Shown: positions 1 through 8,833 of the stretch, in pieces
How the letters are laid out: the number at the start of each line of letters is the position of its first letter
How positions within the stretch are numbered: position 1 is the stretch's first letter
DNA from: an uncultured Moraxellaceae bacterium
Lineage (GTDB): Bacteria > Pseudomonadota > Gammaproteobacteria > Pseudomonadales > Moraxellaceae
DNA: 12,025 bases
Assembly: GCA_937928295.1 (NCBI GenBank)
Contig: CALEYY010000052.1
Location: 1 to 12,025 of the forward strand
Reading direction: 5' to 3'
The notes under the pieces: model-generated
Databases searched by the model: none
What the model was told of the DNA's origin: nothing
Seen by the model: only the letters and a program-made list of their open reading frames with translations
Made by a program: the position numbers and the translations under genes

Positions 1-1744
<1,744 letters not shown>

Positions 1745-1849
1745 GACAGCGGCTCACACAGAGAGGGCCGAGAGTGTAGCAAAGGCGTGGCGCTTTCGCT
1801 GGCGATCCGCGCTAGCATATCGGCCTCGCCAGCTCACCTTTTGCCTACT
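1745..1849. promoter_or_regulatory. Divergent yoaA/mobA intergenic region with candidate yoaA promoter
   Basis: This 105-bp gap separates two divergent genes and should hold a promoter for each. On the minus strand an extended -10 element, TGC followed by TACACT, lies at 1773-1781 and would place transcription start about 22 nt before the yoaA ATG. No convincing -35 hexamer accompanies it. For mobA on the plus strand I see only weak AT-rich candidates (around GCTAGCATAT, 1811-1820) and no good Shine-Dalgarno before its ATG. The promoter assignment is inference from consensus matching only. Confidence 0.35.
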
Positions 1850-2458
1850 ATGACGACACTGCACACCGCCTGCCCGCCGCTGACCGGCCTGATTCTCGCC
1901 GGGGGTGCCGGCCGTCGCGTTCAGGGGGCCGACAAAGCCTGGCTGAGCTGGCAAGGCCGGCCGTTGATCGAGCAGGTCGAAGCCCGACTGACACCGCAGG
2001 TGCAGCAGCTCTGGATCAGCGCCAATCGCGACCCTTCGCGATACACAGCGCTGCTGGGCAGCCGACTGGCTGGCGTGATTGGCGATGACTGGCCGGACTA
2101 TCCCGGCCCGCTGGCCGGCATCGCCAGCTGCCTGTCCTCATTACCGACAGGCTGGGTGCTGATCACACCGGTCGACACGCCACTACTGCCGACCGACCTC
2201 GGCGAGCAGCTCTGGCACGGATTGGCAGCTGCTGGCAGCGGCAGCCGCATGGCCGTGGCCGGCATGGGCGACGATACGCATTGGCTGCACATGCTGGTGC
2301 ATACGGATTTGGCGGCGGGTTTGCAGCAACGCCTGCAGGCCGGCGAACGCCGCGTGCGCGACTGGTGCCAGGCCGAGCAGGCCGTGCGCGTGGTCATTGA
2401 GGCCACGCCCGACAGCTTCGCCAACCTGAACCAGAGCAGTGACTATCAGCAGGGATGA
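1850..2458 (+). CDS. mobA: Molybdenum cofactor guanylyltransferase MobA
   Basis: MobA transfers GMP from GTP to Mo-molybdopterin in the cytoplasm, giving the guanine dinucleotide cofactor used by DMSO-reductase-family enzymes. The 202-residue product is close to E. coli MobA (194). It begins with the nucleotide-binding loop LILAGGAGRR (residues 14-23) followed by GADKAW (26-31), then YPGPLAGI (84-91), the metal-binding PVDTP (107-111), and the family's late QAGERRVRDW (163-172) and FANLN (190-194). The loop reads RVQGADK where most MobA proteins have RMGG.DK, a modest departure. The reading frame is open far upstream, to 1469, but homology begins at this ATG and the upstream part is antisense to yoaA, so the short form is chosen. 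No strong ribosome binding site is visible. It converges on hemH with only 13 nt between stop codons. No other molybdenum cofactor gene is present. Confidence 0.93.
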   Translation: MTTLHTACPPLTGLILAGGAGRRVQGADKAWLSWQGRPLIEQVEARLTPQVQQLWISANRDPSRYTALLGSRLAGVIGDDWPDYPGPLAGIASCLSSLPTGWVLITPVDTPLLPTDLGEQLWHGLAAAGSGSRMAVAGMGDDTHWLHMLVHTDLAAGLQQRLQAGERRVRDWCQAEQAVRVVIEATPDSFANLNQSSDYQQG

Positions 2459-2471
2459 TCCGCCGGAATCG

Positions 2472-3485
2472 TTAGCGACGCATGGCCTGCATCGGCCCCT
2501 GCAGCAACGACACAAACAGCTCGATATGCGCCGGGCTGGCATTCAACGCCGGAATGTACTCATAGCGCTTGCCGCCGGCCTTGATGAACTCGTCGTGATT
2601 CTCTACCGCGATCTCTTCCAGCGTCTCCAAGCAATCCGCTGAAAATGCCGGGCAGAGAACCTGCACCGATGCCACACCCTCGTGGCCCCAGGTCTCGAGC
2701 AATTTGTCCGTGTAGGGCTTGACCCACTCCTGCAGACCGAAGCGCGACTGGAAGCTTTGCTCCCACTCGCCGTCTGCCAGGCCTAGCTCAGCCACAACTG
2801 CCAGCGCGGTGGCACGGCATTGCACCGGATAGGGATCGCCCTTGTCGGCATACGGCTGCGGAATGCCGTGAAAAGAAAACAGCAACTTTTCGGCGCGACC
2901 ATGCGTGGCCCAGTGCTGGCGAATGCTCTCGGCCAAGGCGTTCACATAGGCCGGATGCACATGGTAATCACGCACCACATGCAGGCCCGGCAGGTTGCGC
3001 TGCTGCTTCACCCAGTCACCGAGCTGGTCGTAGAGCGGCCCGGTGGATGTCGCAGAGAACTGCGGAAACAGCGGTAGCACAATGACCTGCTCGACCTGAG
3101 CCGCGCGCAGGGTATCCAGCGCATGCCGAAAGCCGGGATTGCCGTAGCTCATCCCCGGCAGCACGGTAATGTCGAGGTCGGGATGCAGCGCCAGCAAGCG
3201 CGCCTGCACGGCAGCGACTTGGGCCAGCAGAATCGTGCGGATGGGCGAACCATTCTCCCAGATGCTGGCATAGGCTTCGGCAACACGGCGTGGGCGCAGC
3301 GGCAGGATGAACAGACGAAGAATGAAGAACCAGATCAGTCGGGGCACCTCAATGACGCGGGTATCGCTGAGAAACTCGCGCAGATAGCGGCGCACGGCCG
3401 GCGCCGTCGGGGCATCGGGCGTGCCGAGATTGGCCAGAATGATGCCGATGCGCTGGCGACTCGCCTGACCTGAACTTGCACTCAT
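2472..3485 (-). CDS. hemH: Ferrochelatase (protohaem ferro-lyase)
   Basis: HemH inserts Fe(II) into protoporphyrin IX, the last step of protohaem synthesis, at the cytoplasmic face of the membrane. The 337-residue length is normal (E. coli about 320). Signatures: ILANLGTPDAP (residues 16-26), LPGMSYGNP (109-117), VLPLFPQFSATSTG (136-149), FSFHGIPQPYADKGDPY (203-219) with the catalytic histidine at 206, and CPAFSADCLETLEEI (278-292) with the conserved active-site acid at 287. The hydrophobic stretch WFFILRLFILPL (52-63) fits the membrane-facing lip. A G-rich GGGAG..GGGCGAG segment precedes the ATG. It lies 93 nt after adk in the same direction, the adk-hemH order also known from enterobacteria. 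There are no iron-sulfur-type C-terminal cysteines. The call is very secure. Confidence 0.97.
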   Translation of the reverse strand: MSASSGQASRQRIGIILANLGTPDAPTAPAVRRYLREFLSDTRVIEVPRLIWFFILRLFILPLRPRRVAEAYASIWENGSPIRTILLAQVAAVQARLLALHPDLDITVLPGMSYGNPGFRHALDTLRAAQVEQVIVLPLFPQFSATSTGPLYDQLGDWVKQQRNLPGLHVVRDYHVHPAYVNALAESIRQHWATHGRAEKLLFSFHGIPQPYADKGDPYPVQCRATALAVVAELGLADGEWEQSFQSRFGLQEWVKPYTDKLLETWGHEGVASVQVLCPAFSADCLETLEEIAVENHDEFIKAGGKRYEYIPALNASPAHIELFVSLLQGPMQAMRR

Positions 3486-3527
3486 CTCGCCCTACTCCCT
3501 TGCCTGAATTAACCACTAGAAAGCATA

Positions 3528-3548
3528 ACGCCGCGACTGGCGCGGCGT
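3528..3548 (-). terminator. Perfect 8-bp GC-rich hairpin between adk and hemH, possible terminator or attenuator
   Basis: The arms ACGCCGCG (3528-3535) and CGCGGCGT (3541-3548) are perfectly complementary around a 5-nt loop. On the minus strand the hairpin follows the adk stop by about 30 nt and is followed by TATGCTTTCT, a broken rather than continuous T tract. That fits a weak intrinsic terminator or an attenuator reducing read-through from adk into hemH. An mRNA 3'-end stabiliser is the alternative. Confidence 0.45.
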
Positions 3549-3578
3549 AAGCTGACAACTCTGCAACGCGCCAGTGCT

Positions 3579-4226
3579 TTATGCCAGCGCGGCAAACATG
3601 CGTGCGGTGATGTCTTCAACCGAACCCACGCCCGGCACCAAGCTGTACTTGGCAGCGCCCGGCTGATCGGCCAGCGACTGGTAGAAGCCGACCAGCGGCT
3701 GCGTCTGGCTGTGATAGATGTCGAGACGCTTGCGCACGGTCTCTTCGCTGTCGTCCGGGCGCTGCACCAAGTCTTCGCCAGTCACATCATCCTTGCCAGC
3801 GACCTTGGGCGGGTTGTACTGCAGGTGATAAACGCGGCCAGAGCCGGCGTGAACGCGACGGCCGGACAAGCGCGAGATGATCTCATTGTCTTCCACACGA
3901 ATTTCGACAACATGGTCGATCTTCACACCAGCATCGATCATGGCTTGCGCCTGCGGGATGGTGCGCGGGAAGCCGTCGAAGAGGAAGCCTTGGGCGCAAT
4001 CAGCCTGGGCAATTCGTTCTTTCACCAGACCGATGATGATGTCGTCGGAGACCAGTCCGCCGGCATCCATGACCTGCTTGGCGGCAACGCCCAGCGGTGT
4101 TCCGGCCTTGACCGCCGCGCGCAGCATGTCACCCGTGGAAATTTGCGGGATGCCATAGCGGTTCATGATGAGCTGAGCCTGTGTACCTTTACCAGCACCC
4201 GGCGCGCCGAGAAGAATAATACGCAT
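3579..4226 (-). CDS. adk: Adenylate kinase, long-LID form
   Basis: Adk catalyses ATP + AMP to 2 ADP in the cytoplasm and sets the adenylate energy charge. The 215-residue product nearly equals E. coli Adk (214). It shows the P-loop GAPGAGKGT (residues 7-15), the AMP-binding TGDMLRAAV (31-39), FDGFPRT (83-89), and RLSGRRVH (119-126) opening a full-length LID domain through LVQRPDDSEETVRKRL (153-168). The LID has no cysteines, so it is the non-zinc type. The frame is open 14 codons further upstream, but the protein family begins at MRIILLG and a CGGGAG Shine-Dalgarno lies 8 nt before this ATG. It sits between ccmI (104-nt gap) and hemH (93-nt gap), all in one direction. Very secure. Confidence 0.98.
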   Translation of the reverse strand: MRIILLGAPGAGKGTQAQLIMNRYGIPQISTGDMLRAAVKAGTPLGVAAKQVMDAGGLVSDDIIIGLVKERIAQADCAQGFLFDGFPRTIPQAQAMIDAGVKIDHVVEIRVEDNEIISRLSGRRVHAGSGRVYHLQYNPPKVAGKDDVTGEDLVQRPDDSEETVRKRLDIYHSQTQPLVGFYQSLADQPGAAKYSLVPGVGSVEDITARMFAALA

Positions 4227-4254
4227 CCAACACACTCCCGAAAGCAAGGCCGCA

Positions 4255-4284
4255 AGAATACCCGCCAACGCCCTGCTCTCACAA
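4255..4284 (-). promoter_or_regulatory. Candidate adk promoter in the ccmI-adk gap
   Basis: On the minus strand, TTGTGA (4279-4284) is separated by 18 nt from TATTCT (4255-4260). Each matches its sigma-70 hexamer at four of six positions. Transcription would start about 20-25 nt before the adk ATG. This would give the essential adk-hemH pair expression independent of the ccm operon. The match is moderate and the call is inference. Confidence 0.3.
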
Positions 4285-4330
4285 GGCTTGGCGAGTTACC
4301 GCTCCGGCAAAATACGACGAAAGCTTATGA

Positions 4331-5620
4331 CTAAGGAGTCGGCATGATGCGCAGACGGATCAGGCCGGTATTTTTTTCAGCCACCGGTACCGGCACCGCC
4401 TGCCAGTCATCAGCCGCCGGCGTGGCATTGCCGGTCATGGAGATTTTCGCCTGCAAGACCAGTTCTTTTTGCGCCGACAGCAGGCGCGAGGGCTGCAGGC
4501 TGTCGGCATCGGTCAGCGTCACGCGCAGCGGAAACTGCGTGATCGGGCGACGAATCACCGCCACCGGCATCGGTGGGCCGGATGGCGTGCGCGCAAAGAT
4601 AAACACCGCCGCCTCCGCCGGCAGCTTGCGCGCTGCATCGGTGGCCAATGTCACTTCAACATCCAGACCGGCAACAGCTGCCTGCGGGCCCTGCTCAGCC
4701 TCGCTGATGAGACGCGCGATGCGCTGATCCGCTTCGCTGTCACGCGAGCCGCCCTGCTTTTCAGCTTCGGCAGCACGCAAGGTTTGCAATTGTGTCAGCA
4801 CGGCATAGGCTTGCTCCCGCTCGCCGGCGCGCAGATTGCCCATGCCCAACATCAGCAGAGCGCCTTGATGCTCCGGCTGTTCGCGCAGAATACGCCCGAG
4901 CATGCCGCGCGCCACCGGGTCCATCGGCCCTTGCTGGGTCATGATGGTGGCTTGCACATAGGTCATCACCACCTGGATGTCTTCCGGCTTGAGCTCGGCA
5001 GCACGCGCCAGCGCGACCTTGGCCGGGTCGAAATCCTTGGCTTGCAGGAAGCCCAGGCCCAGCGTCATCCAGGCATCGGCATTGTCGGGCTCGGCTTGGA
5101 CTCGGCGCTGCAGTGCGCGCATGAAGTTTTGCAGGCTGGTGTTCTTGGCCTGGGCATCGGGCTCCTTGCCGGCCAGCACGGCATCGATGCTGCTGTTCAG
5201 GGCAAACTGATTGCTCAGGTCAGGGGCCACGCCGGGATTGAGGAAATGACCCAGATACAAAGCGAAGGTCAGCACCGGCACGCCAAGCAGCAGCACAAAC
5301 GCCAGCGGCCGTACCGAGCCCGAAGTATTGGCCGGGCGCTGCAACTGCGCCTGCGCATCGGCCGTGGTGTCGGCGAGCACGCCGCGATCCAGCTCCAGCT
5401 TCAGCGCCGCGTAAGTCTCGGCTTCAAGGCGACCGGTGGACAGATCGGCGTTGAGTTCGTCGAGGCGATCACGATAGACCTGCGCGCTGAGCTGGCGCAC
5501 CGACTGACCGGTCGCGATGGCGCGGCCGCGCAACGGCCAGATCAGGGCAAACACCACCAGCAGCGTCAGCAGCAAGGCCACCAGCAGCATCGGTGACAGC
5601 ACTTCAAGCGAGTTCATCAT
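4331..5620 (-). CDS. ccmI: Cytochrome c biogenesis protein CcmI (TPR apocytochrome chaperone)
   Basis: CcmI binds apocytochrome c C-termini in the periplasm and delivers them to the CcmF/CcmH haem ligase. The 429-residue protein has two membrane spans (about residues 10-29 and 105-124) separated by a cytoplasmic helical loop containing VYRDRLDELNADLSTGRL (48-65), a hallmark of CcmI and CycH. A TPR region follows, for example ADAWMTLGLGFLQAKDF (181-197), then a C-terminal beta-rich domain (about 318-429) with VFIFARTPSGPPMPVAVIRR. The start overlaps the ccmH stop in an ATGA (5617-5620), showing translational coupling; a second ATG follows directly, so the start could be one codon later. The frame is open 61 codons upstream, but that part overlaps ccmH. 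CcmI is a separate gene here, unlike E. coli, where the TPR domain is fused to CcmH. Confidence 0.94.
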   Translation of the reverse strand: MMNSLEVLSPMLLVALLLTLLVVFALIWPLRGRAIATGQSVRQLSAQVYRDRLDELNADLSTGRLEAETYAALKLELDRGVLADTTADAQAQLQRPANTSGSVRPLAFVLLLGVPVLTFALYLGHFLNPGVAPDLSNQFALNSSIDAVLAGKEPDAQAKNTSLQNFMRALQRRVQAEPDNADAWMTLGLGFLQAKDFDPAKVALARAAELKPEDIQVVMTYVQATIMTQQGPMDPVARGMLGRILREQPEHQGALLMLGMGNLRAGEREQAYAVLTQLQTLRAAEAEKQGGSRDSEADQRIARLISEAEQGPQAAVAGLDVEVTLATDAARKLPAEAAVFIFARTPSGPPMPVAVIRRPITQFPLRVTLTDADSLQPSRLLSAQKELVLQAKISMTGNATPAADDWQAVPVPVAEKNTGLIRLRIMPTP

Positions 5621-6117
5621 GAGCGTGGCCCTGAGTCTGATGGCGATTTTTCTGTCACAGGGCTGTCTGCCAAGCCGGTGAGCAGGCGTTGCAGGCTGGC
5701 CTGCTCGGCGGCATCCAGCGGTTTCACGCGCGCCGGCTTGCGCAGGCTGCGGCGCCACAACACCAGTGCAAAGCTGACCAGCAGCAGTGCCGGACCCCAC
5801 CACAGCAGCAGCGTGCTAGCGCGCAGTGGCGGCTTGTAGCTGATGAAGTCGCCATAGCGCGCAATCAGGTAGTCGCGAATCTCGCTGTCACTTTTGCCGG
5901 CCTGAATCTGCTCGTAGACGCGCGTTTTCAGGTCATCAGCAAGGCCGGCATCGGAGCCGGCGAGATTGGTGTTCTGGCACTTCGGGCAGCGCAACTCGTC
6001 GATCAATGCGCGATAACGCAGCTCATCGGCGGGGCTGCGGAAGTCGCGCACATCAATGGCGGCAAAGCTGCCCAGCGACACGCTCAGCAGGCCGATCAAC
6101 AGCAACAGACGCATCAT
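5617..6117 (-). CDS. ccmH: Cytochrome c maturation thiol oxidoreductase CcmH
   Basis: CcmH is a membrane-anchored periplasmic protein that keeps the CXXCH cysteines of apocytochrome c reduced and works with CcmF in haem ligation. The 166-residue product has a signal peptide (about 1-20, ending SFAA), the signature LRCPKCQNTNLAGSDAGLA (42-60) with the redox pair C44/C47, the helical-bundle stretch YEQIQAGKSDSEIRDYLIARYGDFISY (68-94), and one membrane span (about 102-121) followed by RRSLRK. This is the short, Pseudomonas-type CcmH without the TPR extension. Its ATG overlaps the ccmG stop by 4 nt (6114-6117), and its stop overlaps the ccmI start by 4 nt. A second ATG follows the first, so the start may shift one codon. 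Confidence 0.96.
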   Translation of the reverse strand: MMRLLLLIGLLSVSLGSFAAIDVRDFRSPADELRYRALIDELRCPKCQNTNLAGSDAGLADDLKTRVYEQIQAGKSDSEIRDYLIARYGDFISYKPPLRASTLLLWWGPALLLVSFALVLWRRSLRKPARVKPLDAAEQASLQRLLTGLADSPVTEKSPSDSGPRS

Positions 6118-6677
6118 GGCTTGGCTCCCGTGGCTTCCACTTTCAGGGCGTCATAGCGCGGCTTCAGCTCCTGCAGCCACGCTTTGGCATCGAGCACGCC
6201 AACCGCGCGGTAGCGAATACGGCCCTGACGATCAATCAGGTAAGTCTCCGGCGCACCGTAAACTCCCAAGTCCAGCCCGAGGTCGCCGCGCTCATCGAAC
6301 ACCGTCTCGGCAAAGGGATTGCCGCGCTGCACGAGATAGCCCTGCGCGGCCTGGCGGTCGTCCTTGTAATTCACGCCGATGATGCGCACGCCATCCGCCG
6401 CCATGTTCAGCAGCGTGGGATGCTCGACCAGGCAGGACACACACCAGGTCGCCCAGACATTGAGCAGCGACACTTCGCCCTGAAAAATCGAGGCATCGAT
6501 CATGCGCGCGGGGTCTTGCAGGGTGCTCAGGCTGAACGCCGGCACCGGCTGCTGCAACCGCGCCGACGGCAGAAAAGACGGGTCCGAGCCATTACGGCTG
6601 GCGAGCAACACGGCAAGCGCCGCAAACAGCACCAGCGGCAGTCCAAAAATCAGGCTTTTTCTTGACGATGGCTTCAT
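6114..6677 (-). CDS. ccmG: Thioredoxin-like thiol:disulfide interchange protein CcmG (DsbE)
   Basis: CcmG is a membrane-tethered periplasmic thioredoxin-fold reductant. It takes electrons from a DsbD/CcdA-type protein and passes them to CcmH or apocytochrome c. The 187-residue product has an N-terminal anchor (about 9-27), the active site WATWCVSC (75-82) with cysteines 79 and 82, followed by EHP (85-87), and the CcmG-specific VYGAPETYLIDRQGRIRYR (139-157) carrying the cis-proline at 143. The middle residues of the active site (VS) differ from the commoner PT or VP but keep the reducing CXXC layout. It begins 1 nt after the ccmF stop and its own stop overlaps the ccmH start, so it is in one operon with both. 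Confidence 0.96.
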   Translation of the reverse strand: MKPSSRKSLIFGLPLVLFAALAVLLASRNGSDPSFLPSARLQQPVPAFSLSTLQDPARMIDASIFQGEVSLLNVWATWCVSCLVEHPTLLNMAADGVRIIGVNYKDDRQAAQGYLVQRGNPFAETVFDERGDLGLDLGVYGAPETYLIDRQGRIRYRAVGVLDAKAWLQELKPRYDALKVEATGAKP

Positions 6678-6678
6678 G

Positions 6679-8622
6679 TCAGCGCCCTCCCGCCACTTTC
6701 AGGCGATAGCGCTTGTCGAGTATCGACAGCAGGCCGCCGAACGCCATCATCAGCGCACCGAACCAGACCCAGCGGATCATCGGCTTGTGATAGATGCGAA
6801 CGGCCCAGGCACCGGCATCGAGCGGCTCGCCCAGCGCCACATACAAATCGCGGAAGGCATTGCCGGAAATCGCCGCCTCGGTCATCGGGTTCTGCTGCAC
6901 GCGGTAGATGCGCTTCTCCGGGTGCAGCACTTCCACAAAGCCGTCATGGCTGACTTCCAGCGTGCCGCGCTGCGCCACATAGTTGGGGCCCTGATGATCC
7001 TTCACGCCATCAAAACGGAAGGCATAGCCATTGACCGTGATGGTCTCGCCCGGTGCCAGCCGTACATCCTTCTCGATGCTGTAAGTGCTGGTGAAGGCCA
7101 CGCCCAGCACCGTCACCAGCAGACCGAGATGCGCCAGCTGCATGCCCCAGTAGCTGCGCGTGAGGCGGGACAGGCCCTTGCGCCGCGTCGAGGCATTCCG
7201 GCTTTTACGGGCGATATCCACGAGCTGGCTGCCGAACACCCAGACACAGAGGCCGACCGTCACGCCCACATGCCAAGGCCAGTTGCCGAAGAAAGCCAGC
7301 GGCAGGCCGATGGCGATGATCACCGCCGCCAGCAGCACCTTGCGCAGCGGCAGCATCACCACATCGACCGATTGCTTCTTCCAGTTCGTGGCCGGGCCTA
7401 TGCCCATGAACACCAGCAACAACATCGTCAGCGGCACAAAGAGCAGATTGAAGTACGGCGGGCCGACCGAGAACTTGCCCAGCGCCAGGGCATCGGCAAT
7501 GAGCGGAAACAAGGTGCCGAGCAGCACGATAACGGTGGCCGTGAGCAGAAACAGGTTGTTCAGCAGCAGGAACATCTCGCGGGAGAACGGGCCGTGATTG
7601 CTGTCGCGCTGCAGCGATGCGCCGCGCCAGGCAAACAGGCTCAGTGAGCCGCCCACCACCACCACCAGAATGGCCAGAATATAAAGGCCGCGAGTCGGGT
7701 CGGCAGCAAAGGCATGCACCGAAGTCAGCACGCCGGAACGCACGAGGAAGGTGCCGAGCAAACTCAGCGAAAACGCAATGATCGCCAGTAGTACCGTCCA
7801 CGCTTTGAACACGCCGCGCTTCTCGCTGACGGCCAGCGAATGCAGCAGCGCCGTACCGGCCAGCCAGGGCATGAAGGACGCATTTTCCACCGGGTCCCAG
7901 AACCACCAGCCGCCCCAGCCCAGCTCGTAATAGGCCCACCACGAGCCCAGCGCGATACCGACGCTGAGGAAGCACCAGGCTGCCAGCGCCCAGGGCCGTG
8001 ACCAGCGTGCCCAGGCACTGTCTAAGCGACCGCTCATCAAGCCGGCCATGGCAAAAGCAAATGGCACGGCAAAACCGACATAGCCCATGTAGAGCATGGG
8101 CGGGTGAATAATCAGACCGGGGTCTTGCAGCAAGGGATTGAGGTCGTTGCCCTCGATGGGAAAGTCAGGCAGCAAGCGCGTGAACGGATTCGAGGTAAAC
8201 AGGATGAAGCTGATGATGGCCGAGCTGACCAGCCCGAGAATGGCCAGCACGCGCGCCGTCATATCCAGCGGCAAGGCTCGCGAGAAGCGCGCCACGGCAG
8301 CGCTCCACAGCGCCAGAATCGTCGCCCAGAGCAGCAGCGAGCCTTCATGGCCGCCCCACACTGCCGAAATCTTGTACCACCACGGCAGCAAGGTATTGGA
8401 CTGTCGCGCAATATAGTCAACGCTGAAATCGTTTTGCAGAAACGCCACACTGAGCAATCCGAAAGCCAGCAGCAGCAAGCCGAGCTGCGTGAAGGCCGCC
8501 GTCCGCGCCAGCGCTTGCACACGCGAATCCGCCCTGACCACGCCCCACCAGGGCAGCGTGCCTTGCACTACCGCCACCACAAACGCGAGCACCAGTGCAT
8601 ACTGACCCAGCTCAACCCACAT
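6679..8622 (-). CDS. ccmF: Cytochrome c haem lyase subunit CcmF
   Basis: CcmF is the large integral membrane core of the System I haem ligase; it receives haem from holo-CcmE and attaches it to apocytochrome c. The 647-residue length matches E. coli CcmF. Many hydrophobic spans run through the protein. The tryptophan-rich WWD motif is at residues 235-248 (GWGGWWFWDPVENA). Histidines known in the family as haem ligands are visible: H173 (LIIHPPMLY), H261 (LLHSLAVSEKRG), H303 (SVHAFAADPTRG) and H498 (MQLAHLG). A soluble periplasmic region (about 511-620) precedes the last span. The chosen ATG has AGGA 7 nt upstream; an ATG six codons earlier would overlap that ribosome binding site. It is the first gene of the block, with its own promoter and divergent fabA upstream rather than ccmE. 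Confidence 0.97.
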   Translation of the reverse strand: MWVELGQYALVLAFVVAVVQGTLPWWGVVRADSRVQALARTAAFTQLGLLLLAFGLLSVAFLQNDFSVDYIARQSNTLLPWWYKISAVWGGHEGSLLLWATILALWSAAVARFSRALPLDMTARVLAILGLVSSAIISFILFTSNPFTRLLPDFPIEGNDLNPLLQDPGLIIHPPMLYMGYVGFAVPFAFAMAGLMSGRLDSAWARWSRPWALAAWCFLSVGIALGSWWAYYELGWGGWWFWDPVENASFMPWLAGTALLHSLAVSEKRGVFKAWTVLLAIIAFSLSLLGTFLVRSGVLTSVHAFAADPTRGLYILAILVVVVGGSLSLFAWRGASLQRDSNHGPFSREMFLLLNNLFLLTATVIVLLGTLFPLIADALALGKFSVGPPYFNLLFVPLTMLLLVFMGIGPATNWKKQSVDVVMLPLRKVLLAAVIIAIGLPLAFFGNWPWHVGVTVGLCVWVFGSQLVDIARKSRNASTRRKGLSRLTRSYWGMQLAHLGLLVTVLGVAFTSTYSIEKDVRLAPGETITVNGYAFRFDGVKDHQGPNYVAQRGTLEVSHDGFVEVLHPEKRIYRVQQNPMTEAAISGNAFRDLYVALGEPLDAGAWAVRIYHKPMIRWVWFGALMMAFGGLLSILDKRYRLKVAGGR

Positions 8623-8663
8623 GATGATTCCTCGCAACAAAAGACCCGGCTCGGGCAGACGGC

Positions 8664-8691
8664 ATCATACGCACCCTATATAGGCTGTCCA
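8664..8691 (-). promoter_or_regulatory. Sigma-70-type promoter for the ccmFGHI operon
   Basis: On the minus strand TGGACA (8686-8691) and TATGAT (8664-8669) are separated by 16 nt. Each matches its consensus hexamer at five of six positions. Predicted start of transcription is near 8657, giving a leader of about 35 nt before the ccmF ATG at 8622. A second AT-rich run, TATATA, lies between the hexamers. This is the best promoter match I found in the window. Confidence 0.55.
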
Positions 8692-8791
8692 GCGTCAGAC
8701 AAGGCACAAAGTTGTCATGGCGCTGACACAAGTCGGAAACACTTGGAAACAACTGAGCAGTCACTGTGTAAGCTTTCTGTCAAATGCTGCT

Positions 8792-8800
8792 TGCTATGAT
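8792..8800 (+). promoter_or_regulatory. Extended -10 promoter for fabA-fabB
   Basis: TGC followed by TATGAT (8795-8800) is an extended -10 element with a five-of-six -10 hexamer. No good -35 is seen at 16-18 nt upstream, which is usual for extended -10 promoters or for promoters needing an activator. Start of transcription would be near 8807, about 27 nt before the fabA ATG. Direct repeats and a short dyad upstream (8713-8751) could be a regulator site. Confidence 0.45.
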
Positions 8801-8833
8801 GCCGCGCAACCAATGACTGACTTGAAGGATGTT

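Noticed and set aside
4227..4268. Upstream ATG giving adk 14 extra residues
   Set aside because: The family starts at MRIILLG, and the extension covers the CGGGAG ribosome binding site.
4469..5596. Long plus-strand open frame (375 codons) opposite ccmI
   Set aside because: Low-complexity Arg/Gln/His-rich translation, antisense to a well-supported gene; typical of GC-rich DNA.
5621..5803. N-terminal extension of ccmI by 61 codons
   Set aside because: It overlaps ccmH coding sequence; the ATGA overlap at 5617-5620 is the expected coupled start.
6502..7647. Long plus-strand open frame (381 codons) opposite ccmG and ccmF
   Set aside because: His/Gln/Arg-rich shadow of the ccmF coding strand, with no recognisable domain.
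8717..8833. Upstream starts for fabA at 8717 and 8813
   Set aside because: The 8717 start would precede the predicted promoter; neither has a good ribosome binding site, while 8834 has AAGGA and matches the family N-terminus.
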